Source of the DNA: Scedosporium boydii
Taxonomy: Eukaryota; Ascomycota; Sordariomycetes; Microascales; Microascaceae
Direction of reading: 5' to 3'
NCBI GenBank assembly: GCA_002221725.1
Contig: NJFT01000108.1
Span: 1 to 64,000 of the forward strand
DNA: 64,000 nucleotides
Shown: in pieces, positions 11,860 through 21,599 of the stretch
Layout of the letters: each line of letters opens with the position of its first letter
How positions within the stretch are numbered: position 1 is the stretch's first letter
The notes under the pieces: generated by a model
The model's database searches: none
Told to the model about the DNA's origin: nothing
Seen by the model: only the letters and a program-made list of their open reading frames with translations
Made by a program: the position numbers and the translations under genes

Positions 11860-12516
11860 GATGTGTTAGGCGTTTGGATGATGGTGGCGGATGGTTGGTA
11901 AGATTATTATTAGGTGGAATTAACGTACGCTGAAGAAACATATCGATTTTGGATGGCGACTCTTATACTCTAATGTTAGATCCGCGCACTACATTGAATA
12001 GATCATGGTTATGGCTATCCTGGCGCAATAGCGGTCGTACTACTAGTTGGTGTTACAGACTAACTATGTCCACGAAGGGTTGACCCTGATGGTTTCGACA
12101 CCGCCATTCCGCACCGAACTCGAAAGTCATAAATCGTACGTAGTGTTTAAAATATCATTCAAGGCGTAGGCTATATCCAATCTAGACAGGAATCACTCTC
12201 ATCCATCAGCGAAGAACACACCTGGGCTCAACCACATGTACCCCAGGCTAAGTGCAAATGTACGTCAACCTATTAATTATAGGGTTTTATCTACAAAGCG
12301 CTCGCTTCCCTTTCACCATTGTGCATTCGGGGTTGGATACTTAGGAAATATTGCTTGTAACCGCAGTGTAGGTCTTGAGCTGCTCCAAGGCCTCGACACA
12401 CTCCTTCTTGATGACCTCGGCGTGTTTCTCCGATCGAGGAATTATGTCATAGGAGAATGGCAGCAGTACGGAGTTGAATCTATCAATCAAACTTCTGACC
12501 CTAATACAACGCAACA
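11860..12516. other. intergenic, nothing recognised
   Basis: The region is moderately AT-rich. A 94-codon frame at 12,236-12,520 has no recognisable domain. It probably holds the receptor 3' UTR and former promoter sequence of the transporter relic. Confidence 0.4.
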
Positions 12517-13430
12517 ATGAAGGAAGTCGACTGGGTCACGAAACCTTTCCTCACCTCTCTCCTGCTAGGAATCGGAGGCTTTCTCTACGGATACTATGCG
12601 CTTGCTTTCATCTACCTCCTCCCCGCCGACTTCCTGAAACACACGGCTAATCTAACATACACCTCTGTAGCGACCCTGGTATCATCACGTCCAGTTTGGC
12701 TCTCAAGTCTTTCCTAAGCCACTTCGGCAATCCCAATCCCCGCTGAAAGGAGCCATTGTTTCGGTCTATCAGGCAGAAAGTATAAATCTATTGTCGTGAG
12801 GGTCAATAACTTTGGTGCTGACTCTAAAGTTCAGCATGGCTGCGTAATGCTTCGGTTGGCTATACTAGCGATACCTTCGGTCGCCGCAAGGCGATTGCAT
12901 TCGGATGCATACTTGAAGTAATCAGTGGCGCGTTGATGGCGGGCGCTGCCCTGCGTAAGCGACTAATTTCCAAGGCAAGATGCGGCGTAAAATGCATTCT
13001 AACTAGAGTTTTCATTTTAGTTATTATTGGTCGTCTCTTGATCGGATACGCCGTTGGAACTATCACCAGTGTCGCTCCAGTTTTTGTCGCTGAGATCGCA
13101 AAGGTAAGCAGCTGCGAACGATTAGAAAATGGAGCCACGAGAGTGTGCAGAGATTAGATTTGACGAGTTCTGCCAGACCGAGGAGCGAGCCAAGATTTTA
13201 CCGCCGTGAATCAAATGAGTGAGTTCAGGTCCTAGCATCCACCTGCACACACGATATACATATACATATGAAGGCCGACCCTAACGTCTCGATAGTGGTT
13301 GCCTGGGGTTTCTTCGTCGCGCTTTGGACTGATGTTGGAGAGGGCAAATGGCACAATGTCAACAAGTGGTGCCTGGGAGTCGCCATCCAGAGCATTCCGG
13401 CCCTTATCTGACTCTAGAGCTTCGTCGGCA
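12517..13430 (+). pseudogene. MFS sugar-transporter relic
   Basis: The start at 12,517 opens with a transporter-like N-terminus (LLLGIGGFLYGY). The expected next residues of the motif (D-G-IITSSLALKSFL) appear only after a stretch that should be an intron but has lost a usable donor, and a TGA follows after NPNPR. Further pieces in changing frames read TFGRRKAIAFGCILEV at about 12,870, GRLLIGYAVGTITSVAPVF at about 13,025 and VAWGFFVALWTDVGEGKW at about 13,300. These are in the right order for helices 1-6 of a sugar/quinate-type major facilitator. The C-terminal half is missing, and a solo LTR lies just downstream. Confidence 0.75.
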
Positions 13431-13513
13431 GACTCTCAGGCAGACACATCCCAATACAATCCAGAGTATGGCGAACCTTGCAGCTACTTACCATTCCCAG
13501 GGTCGGTATGCAG

Positions 13514-13954
13514 TGTTACGTTCCTAACACTTAGGGTTCCGGTTGATCAATGGAATAGGGTAGTGTTGGGACAGTGGGTGCCTGTTCTTGATAAGCAAGG
13601 CAGTCGAACAGTATTCACAGATATGGTAAGAAGTGCGTATCCAAGTGTAGGGTGTAGTTGTTACTTGGATTGACTACTGGAGATCTTGGAAGGTAAACTA
13701 GATACATGGTGAAGTCTGTAGCTTATATAGACCTTCTTCCTTCCAAGCTCTCCTAGGTGATCGGAGCCGTTCTGTTAGCGATCGGAAGTGATCACTAGGC
13801 GATCGGGGCGATCACAGGGTTGATCGCCACTGATCTTTGGCTTCGTCCTCCGATCATGTTTCCGGTGTGTTGGGCACCTGGGAGCGGCTGCCCGCACCTT
13901 GTAATTCTGCCGTCTGTCACCGCTTTGGGTCTGCACAAAGGTCGGCCCGTGACA
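13514..13954 (-). mobile_element. solo LTR, family A, with 5-bp target duplication TGCAG
   Basis: The element runs TGTTACG...GTGACA (reverse of TGTCAC...GTAACA), 441 bp, and is flanked on both sides by TGCAG (13,509-13,513 and 13,955-13,959). A 5-bp duplication and TG...CA ends are typical of LTR retrotransposons of the Ty3 or Copia type. U3 carries a dense set of GATCGG/CCGATC motifs. It is the only copy here with an intact duplication, so it is probably the youngest undisturbed solo LTR. Confidence 0.9.
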
Positions 13955-14470
13955 TGCAGAGGCTGAGCCAATTAAGCTCAAGGCTCTAGAGCGTCAGAAG
14001 CAGACTCTCGGGTAGTCACATCCTAGCACTCTCCAAACCATGTATGATCTCGCTATTACATGGAGCCGTCGTGGCCGCGGCAACGACTCCATGACCTTGA
14101 TGGAAGAATGCTTAAGACTAAGGCGTAGCGTGTTAGGATCGCAGCGCCCCTTTACAATCCAAACAGGAGGACACGGAATATTTTCTTCTTAGCCAAATCT
14201 ACTTTACCGTTCTAAGATTACTTGGGTTGATTGACTTTGTCCTTGGTCTTTCACAACCATCTACCGAGGCAGGATTGATTGGCTATAGGTTAGGCCGACA
14301 CCGTAGCCAATAGTTTACTGTGTAAGGCGAAGTACGCTATCTGAGCTGCAACCGTTGGAGGCCTGTCCAAGAAAAAAATGAGGGTGACACCTCTTCGATC
14401 CCGGTCTCGAAGGGAGATGAGACCCTGCCTGGATTCCCCATTGTTGATTCTCCATGGTCATGTTCCCCCG
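13955..14470. other. no gene; LTR end relic
   Basis: No coding sequence is recognised. GTGTTAGGATCGCAGC at about 14,129-14,144 repeats the end of another LTR-like relic at about 39,502-39,517, so an older retroelement fragment is present. Confidence 0.35.
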
Positions 14471-15119
14471 TGTCACGGCACGGAGTGACTACAGGGCCAC
14501 ATTAGGCCGAAGGGAGTACCGGGATTCCCCCGGAATGACGGAACTAGTATAAGAGACAGTCGTCATTCAAATTGGAGTGATATAATGTGGGAAATAGGCT
14601 GACTAGAGCATGACCATAGAGTCACAGGCCTGCTGAAACTAAAATCTAAGACAAGCCCAAGATAGGGTTAGAATAGGTAAACTAAGAAGGAAACTTTCAG
14701 AGGAAAGGGAGAGGTAGAGGGAAGATCATATGAGGAGCTGGAAAGGATATAAAAGGGAGGCTTTGGATGAAGAGAGAGGAGGGAGGAATTAGCGATTAGT
14801 GACCCTTTCATACCAGACCTACACTTGGCCTTTACTAGTCCTACTGTTCCCCTTCACTCTGTGACACGACCATCTCTTACACCCCGCCTGGGCAGCCAGC
14901 CTTTTTCCGCGAGTCGCGCGTCACTAGACCTATAATTTTCGCCGGACGGGGACCAGGGAATCGGCAAGGATGCGTAGCAAGGAACAATATTTCTCCGCCC
15001 CTATCTTTGCGGTCTCCTGTAAGAACTATACCATTTTCACTACTGTCACCTTTTCCCCTATCTCAGTGTAACTACACCCCTATACTTAAATATACACTTT
15101 ATAATAAGCACCCTCGATC
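14471..15119 (+). mobile_element. second LTR type (family B), degenerate
   Basis: It starts TGTCACGGCACGGAGTGACT, a start shared with 45,823. It has a TATAAAAG box at about 14,748 followed by a CT-rich leader. The 3' part (about 14,980-15,060) resembles 1377-1446 in the mosaic at the left end. A piece of the family A R block lies at 15,067-15,105. The exact right end is unclear. Confidence 0.4.
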
Positions 15120-15524
15120 TGTCACGGGCCGATCTTTATGCAGGCTTAAAAGCGGTAGGACACGGCAGAAAAGTAACAGTAGGACGGCTGTACGCGGCCG
15201 GCCGGCGGACGACAGAGAAGCGATCGGAGGCACAAGAAGTGATCGGTTCCGATCAGTCAAGAGAGAGCTCCGATCACCCTGGAGAGCTTGGAAGGGAAAC
15301 ATCTATATAAACTACGGGTTCTACCATGTATCTAGTCTATCTTTCAAGACTCTCCAGTAGTCAATTCAAGTACAACTACGCCCCTACACTTGAATACGCA
15401 CTTCTCACCATATCACTGTGAATACTGTTTGACTGCCTCACTTACTTCGTAAACAGGCACCCACACGACCAACACTACTCTATTCCATTGATCGACCGGA
15501 ACCCTAAGTGTTAGGACCGTAACA
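15120..15524 (+). mobile_element. solo LTR, family A
   Basis: TGTCACGGGCC...ACCGTAACA, 405 bp, with a TATATAAA box at about 15,303. The flanking bases (CGATC and CTACA) do not form a duplication, so it may have arisen by recombination between two elements. It ends directly against the pseudogene at 15,525, whose 5' part is missing. Confidence 0.85.
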
Positions 15525-16154
15525 CTACACAGGGGATACCAAACTATGGAGGAATACTAGCCGCACCTGGGATAATTATGGCAGCTTCAAAAACAGAAAC
15601 TTCTCTTGGCACAACGGGGGGCGAGGTACACAGGCCCCCAGCGAGGGGAGAATCTCCATTTCGCTAATCTGGGCGGGCTTGGCCAGGCGGACTTGATTGA
15701 CGTGAGGCTACATTCTAACAAGGCTTGGACTTATTTCCACACCCGTCCTGGCGGTGACTCAACTGACGATGACAACAAGGAAGCACTTCACCTGCCACAC
15801 TTGGGAGTTTTGTCCACTCCTGCCGGGAAGGGCCATATCATCACAGTGACAACTAACATGACAGCCAACCAGGAGCCCGTCTCGGTCGAGCTCAACATCG
15901 CCGAGTCCGTCACCAACTTCAGGGTCGCGTTGGCGGAAGAGGGGATAACATTCGATGGAGACTTCGAAGCCGCTGCCACTTCCCTGGTCAACTGGAACGG
16001 CTGCAGTAAATGGGAAAAAAGGGAAATCTACAAAGGCTGGCGCCAGTCTTGGGAGCTTATGAACCTAATGCTCGAAGAGGTCGACAAAATCAACTGGAAC
16101 GAAGCGTCTGCGATCGAGTATTTGGGGCCGCCGGGTCTGATCCGGGGCGTCTAG
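15525..16154 (+). pseudogene. 3' fragment of a secreted metalloprotease-like protein
   Basis: The first 80 bases read in one frame (WDNYGSFKNRNFSW), then the frame changes near 15,620 into a run with an FG-GAP/VCBS-like stretch (HFANLGGLGQADLIDV). A C-terminal part follows with WNGCSKWEKREIYKGWRQSW and NEASAIEYLGPP, which resembles fungal secreted putative-peptidase (M35-like) proteins. The zinc-binding motif and the signal peptide are absent. The 5' end is cut off exactly at the solo LTR. The family assignment is tentative; that it is a fragment is more secure. Confidence 0.5.
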
Positions 16155-17230
16155 GATAGGATCAAAAGCTAGAGGAAATCTCCCTTCTCAAAGAAAAGCT
16201 AGAAAACTAGAGAGGCGAACATTACGCCGGATGGGGCACTATCCAGCCGGGGTATATTTGGACCCTGTTCGACTAGCGACTTTACGTGCGTGCGCTGCGA
16301 CGATCCCAGCAGAAGGTGTAAGCGCCCCTGCGCCGTGAAAGCTGAGGCGATACCGAGGTACTTTATACTAGATTGTGTTGATAAAGTTGACATTAAATAA
16401 GCTGCCGCACCCGGGGAAACCAGCATGACACCAAGCGGGCCGGGCCGGCGTATTGCTCTTAAAGGAGTGAGATTTTTATGTGCGATAACATGGCATGGAC
16501 ATGGTGGATATGTAGGAAGCGAGACACGTGCGAGGTTGTTGTGGCCCTGGTCCGTAATGTAGTATTGCTTCATCGTCTGTTTAATTGCTTAGGCAAGTAG
16601 GTGGTACGCAACTGATCCTCCGGTCCCCCGAGGTAGTCGTGAGTAGTACTTACCCACGATGTCACGATATCCGCTATAATATCAATGATGCAGAATTTAT
16701 CTCGTTCCTTTTACCCTTCTCGAGTGGGCCCTTTGTGTTCCATTATCATAAACCACGACGTAACCTATGTAACCTCCACTACGATGTAAGTCGTCACTCG
16801 AACCAATAGTAAACTACTGTCCACTACTTCGTAGGATCCTCAAGATTGGTCCCGCTCGCGGACCAGATCCGTGTGGGGCGGACTGGGGCGGTTCTGCGCA
16901 TCAATAATAAATTGATGTCGCTATTGATCAGTCCCCCTGCGCGCCATCCCCTGCGGCCCTCCCCCTGCATCAGTCCAAGCACCAAATCCTTCAGAGTTTC
17001 CTCTCTCTGTTTCCACCCGATCCATCTGAGCCTCAACACTCACCTTTCAACACTCGCAGTCTGCCGGCCCCCAAACGGGCTGTGCTGCCTCCCGATCCCC
17101 TCCTTCAGTCCTCAATTCCGAACAGTTGGGACTGCTGGCATCGCCATCATCACCATCACCACCATCGTCGCTATCCTCTATCTTTTATCATCACTTCGGA
17201 TATCGACAATGAACAGCAGTAACAACTACC
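16155..17230. other. no gene; CT-rich leader at the right end
   Basis: A 124-codon reverse frame (16,199-16,573) has no recognisable domain. From about 16,930 the sequence becomes C/T-rich, as fungal promoters and leaders often do, and it precedes the DUF7136-like gene. Confidence 0.4.
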
Positions 17231-18020
17231 ATGCATCTGATCCCCTATACTATTTGGTCCCTTGTGGGCTTGTTAGCCTACCTCGGGGCTATCGTCGATG
17301 CTGCTGGCGTGCTGGAAATTGACGTGGTCTTCCCGCGGACCAACGAAACATATGCACCGATAGACAAGTTTCCCATCATCTTTGCACTACAGAACACCGA
17401 GCTAGCCAAATATGTCCGTCCTAGTATCGACTCCCTCGTTCGCAATGGCCCTCGATTGGGGTCGGCAATTGAGGCCTCCACGCACGACATGGCCTCTGCC
17501 AACTTCACCACCGAGCCCTACTTTGTATACCACTACATAAACGCCAGTACTGAGGGGCCTCATGAGCTATTTGCTACTGCTCTGTGGGAAAGCTGCGGTA
17601 GGGATGGCGATGAATTCACCCTCGTCGGCAATAGGGCCAACCTCATCGTCCGCTTCGCCATCGAGCAAGGTGGACAAGAAGTCGACCTTCCTTCTGCTAC
17701 GGAGAAATGTACTGTTCAAGCAGGAGTTGCCATCAGCGTCATCGACGAAACACACGATGTTTCCCCCGTCTGAGGACCGACGACCATCTGGTATTTGTGC
17801 AGTGCAGGCCACCCCTTCTCCAACCCCGACTGCAAACCCCTGCCGGGTAAAGATTGATACAGCTGCAGCTGCAAGTATATCTTCTGAATTGCATGCTGCA
17901 TTCTGCAGAGGGAGCCAGCCACCCGCCGACTGCCCGAATCGAAACGCTGTCTCTCGGGTTGTTGCCGATGTTGCAAGCTTCGCGGCTGCTTTTGCCACTC
18001 TTGGGTTCCTTCTTGCCTAA
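17231..18020 (+). CDS. secreted DUF7136-like protein with an apparent frameshift
   Basis: The ATG at 17,231 opens a signal peptide (about 24 residues, ending VDA), then VLEIDVVFPRTNETYAPIDKFPIIFALQN, which resembles the start of fungal DUF7136 proteins. The frame closes at 17,773. The other forward frame continues the protein with a Pro/Thr linker, PCRVKID, a Cys-containing stretch and a hydrophobic end (about residues 180-260), typical of the family C-terminus or a GPI-type tail. The switch is at about 17,760-17,766, in a run of five C, and one base too many would explain it. Function is unknown; the protein is probably extracellular or wall-bound. It is either a recent pseudogene or an assembly indel. 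Confidence 0.65.
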
Positions 18021-19392
18021 ATTAGATCATCTTTCATCCTGTGCCCCTCTTTTTTAAAGTCTTTTTGTCATGTAGATGCAGGGGTTGTTATTTAATTATG
18101 GTCTATATAGTCATAGAGCTAGTTACCACACCACGTCTTAACTAGTAGATGTTCCTACGTCGTCTAGTTAATTTACATACACTCCATACACTATTCCCCC
18201 CCCCCCCGGTTGGCCACTCCCCACGTCTCTCGTCTCATGTTGGGCCCTACCCATCCTTGCTGTGTTCTTAGTTCTTGGAGCGGCCTTATGACCTGTTATA
18301 GGATCTTGTTAGTTCGTTCACCCGATGAGCCGAGTCATGTCAACTTCGGACGGTGGACATGCTTTCTTCACGTGTTAGTTTCTCCACGTGTTGATGACCC
18401 ACTCTTCCTCTCGGTCAGGAAAAGGGGTTCAAAGAGAAGGGCTAACATGGCAATAGCAGCGGAGGTCTTCCACTTACAAGGTGCTGGCACTTCCACGTTG
18501 AGAGTCAAATCAATTCCGACATCAAGCGGCATCTGTGCAATACACTTACTGTTTGTGTAGTACCAGGCGTAGGGGTACCGAAGTTCCATCCGCGGACAGA
18601 ACTCGGGGGCTGTGCCTCGAGGGCGTAAGTGTTAAGCGTGCAAATCGCCTTGGATATCAGGAAGATAGACGAATTCTGGAGCTGTGGGTTTTCCAACGTC
18701 GGATCTGTATCATGCGAGCAAATGTAATCCTCGAAGACGATATACATGAGCTGGGTGTTTTGGTCGATATAGGATTGCAAGTCGCGGAGTGGTCGCTTGC
18801 TAGCGATATGTAGGTACCTTGGGCTTGTCCTGATGGATTCACCGGGGACCATCAACCACTAATCGCCGTCGCCTGCCTCGGGGGAATGGCTCGGCCGGTG
18901 GGAAAAGATCGCGATAGGTCGCAAGTCGCAGTGGACTCTGTAAAGAACTCAAGACTCAATCTCTTTTAGCAGAGGATCAGATAGGGATCTCCGCTGCACA
19001 TCAACCCAGTCCCGATCGCGTCGGTCACCACGATCGTGTGTTGAGTGGCTGATAGGAGAAGCACTGGGGTGGTCGGGCTTTTCTTGCGCCCTACTAATCT
19101 GACATAAACGCAAGCTGGCCGCATCCGCCCTCGGGGCCAGGCCTCCCATGCCTTCAATGGTTCGCAGCTCGGAGGCGTCGTAGAATCGACCTCAGCCGGG
19201 ATCAATTTCCTCTGCCGCGCCGCGACGTTCCCCCCCCCCCCCCATTGTGCTTTGCGAATTTGTCTCCGTCGCGGATTGCCCATCGTGCGGCCGTCCTAAA
19301 TGATGAAGTGCGAGACGCGTTTCGTCCCGGAAATCGGAATCAGTGAATCCTCGGAATTCCCAGCCGAGACACGATCCTAGCCTAGGATTACA
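18021..19392. other. no supported gene; C-runs; possible eroded frame on the minus strand
   Basis: Poly-C tracts occur at about 18,187-18,198 and 19,231-19,243. On the minus strand, frames at 18,505-18,855 and 18,368-18,589 look like two pieces of one protein (QLMYIVFEDYICSHDTDPTL, then VGIDLTLNVEVPAPC), but I do not recognise it and cannot join it safely. Confidence 0.3.
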
Positions 19393-19813
19393 TGTTACGA
19401 TCCTAACACTAACTCTTCGGGTTATCAGATGTGTACAGCTGGCATCAGGGTCGAAGGGGCCTGTTATGAAGTAAGTGAGGCAGGTAAGCAGTGTTCACAA
19501 GATATTTGGTGAGAAGTGCGTATTCAAGTGTAGGGGTGTGGTTGTACTTGAATTGACTACTGGAGAGTCTTGAAAGATAGACTAGATACATGGTAGAATC
19601 CGTAGCTTATATAGACGTTTCCCTTCCAAGCTCTCCCTGGTGATCGGAACTGTTCTACTAGTGATCGGAGGGATCTCAAGGTGATCGTCACCGATCATCG
19701 ACCTTGCTCTCCGATCGCGTTCCTGCGTGTCGGGCGCCTGCAGGCAGCCGCCCGTGCTTTTAGTTCTGCCGTCTGTCACCGCCCTGGGCCTGCATATAGG
19801 TCGGCCCGTGACA
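19393..19813 (-). mobile_element. solo LTR, family A
   Basis: TGTTACG...GTGACA, 421 bp, with all blocks of the family in order: U5, the R block at about 19,515-19,590, and U3 with repeated GATCGG motifs at 19,640-19,720. The flanks TTACA and GCGGA are not a duplication. Confidence 0.85.
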
Positions 19814-21599
19814 GCGGACGGGTAGCATCGCGGAAGTGCGCATTCTCAGGTATGCATCGGTCGAGGATCTGAAAGTTCATGCTCCATGCCTCAGGACGAG
19901 TAGTAGAAATCAAAATTCTTCATATTTAGATAGTACAGTACTTGTCTCGCTCAATATTTACTTCTCAAAAAAGGATAGCTCTTAACTAGTCATAGCCTTA
20001 GCTCCTACTAAGCGGTTGCGGAGTGCTTAAAGAGCCGTTGTCCCTCGACAGCTTCGGCCTGTCCACATCTGCTCCTGCTCCTGCTTCTGCTCCTGCTTCT
20101 GCCTCTGCTTCAGAACAACAACAATAACAACAACAACAATATTCTGACCCCCGTTTTGACTACGGTTGTAGATGAACCGTAGGGACATTGAATAGTGTTG
20201 TTGGGTTAAGTTATCTAATGCTAGTAAACATTCCATCTCTTAGCGTGGCCGTATTTCACTTATTCAAGCCCCACAGCGACAGTGTGTTAAGGTACCGATG
20301 TTATCTCTAACGGGAACCGGTTTTGAGGTTCACCCTGAGTATGACTTTATCATACTATAATGACCTGACCCAATTCTTCTCAACCTTAGGGACCCCTTTA
20401 CCTCCCGTTGCATTCAGTTTCCTCGTCCCAACTATTCGCCACGTGAAATGGTAAATTATATAAGTAACATATCCCCCAGACCTCTTCCTCTGCAAAGAGA
20501 ATAGAAATAATATGATTACTTAAAGTGTTGAAGTTCATTACGTCGCTGTAGCTGTCGTAGTCGTTCCAGGAAGCCCAGTGAAGCGGAGTCGAGCCCTCGT
20601 CAGCCTTCTATAAGGATATACTGTATAGATGCTCGAGGAGAGATTAACATCACGAGGTGACCCGACGGCAGACAGTTCTTGATTCGAATAACTCAATTAT
20701 TGTTTCAACTTCAACTTGCTTCTTGAACTGCCTACGCTTCACTATACCGTATTTCCAACCGAGTTCCTGCAATGATGTTACCCGTGAGCAACAAGGGAAC
20801 TTAGTCGAGGATGATGTTCTTCACACAGTCACAAGGAATTCAGGGTTCGGAGTCCGGTCGCCGGTGCAACGGATTCCAATCGCAGAATCGCTAGTAAGAC
20901 TTCAGCTTGGGGAACGAACCCAAGATTCGTTCCCTAGCTTCCTTCTTTATTCCCCAAAAGCTCACCGCACATTCGGCTACCAAAGGCCTAAGGTTTGGTC
21001 ATGCGATTACCCCGCTCTGACTCTCAGCTCAGTTAGTACGGTTTCCTTGCTTCTTCTACGAAGCTAGTGATGCTTCTCGGTTTAGTCTCTGTGCGCTCGG
21101 AATTCTTTTCACCGAGCTCACAAGCGACTATCCCTACAATGCCCTTCAGCAGCTGTAGAGCTTGCCTCCGACTCCATTCCAGGTCCTCTCCGGCAGCACT
21201 CCTTACAGTTCCGGCGACTCGGCCACATCTGCAGCGATATATGCGTAGCCCCTTCATTCGCAAGCGTATAGTGGGACTTGATTTCCGCTTACACCATGGT
21301 CGACCGTGCCGAGGAGCCGCCGTACTACGCCGTCACGGAGAAGCCACGGTGCTGAGCTAGTGCAGGCTCCTAGGTCTGGCTGGATGGCTGGGGTTAAGGC
21401 CTACTCTATGGTAGGCTTCGTCCTGTATATACTTGTTTTACTATTAGATAAAAGCTACTATAAGACGGAAGAGAGTTATAAACCTTACATCTAAATGCTA
21501 TTAATATAATATAATAATAGTATAGCTAGAGAAAAGTATATAAGAGTGTATATATATATAGCTATATAAGCACTAAACTAAATACTAAAAATAAAGCTA
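19814..21599. other. no supported gene; simple repeats and an AT-rich end
   Basis: A CTGCTC/CTGCTT simple repeat lies at 20,067-20,110, followed by an AAC run at about 20,116-20,140. A block at 20,611-20,653 resembles 2431-2472. Bases 21,430-21,600 are very rich in A and T, like RIP-affected DNA, and directly abut the 3' end of the NLR gene. No frame here looks coding. Confidence 0.4.
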
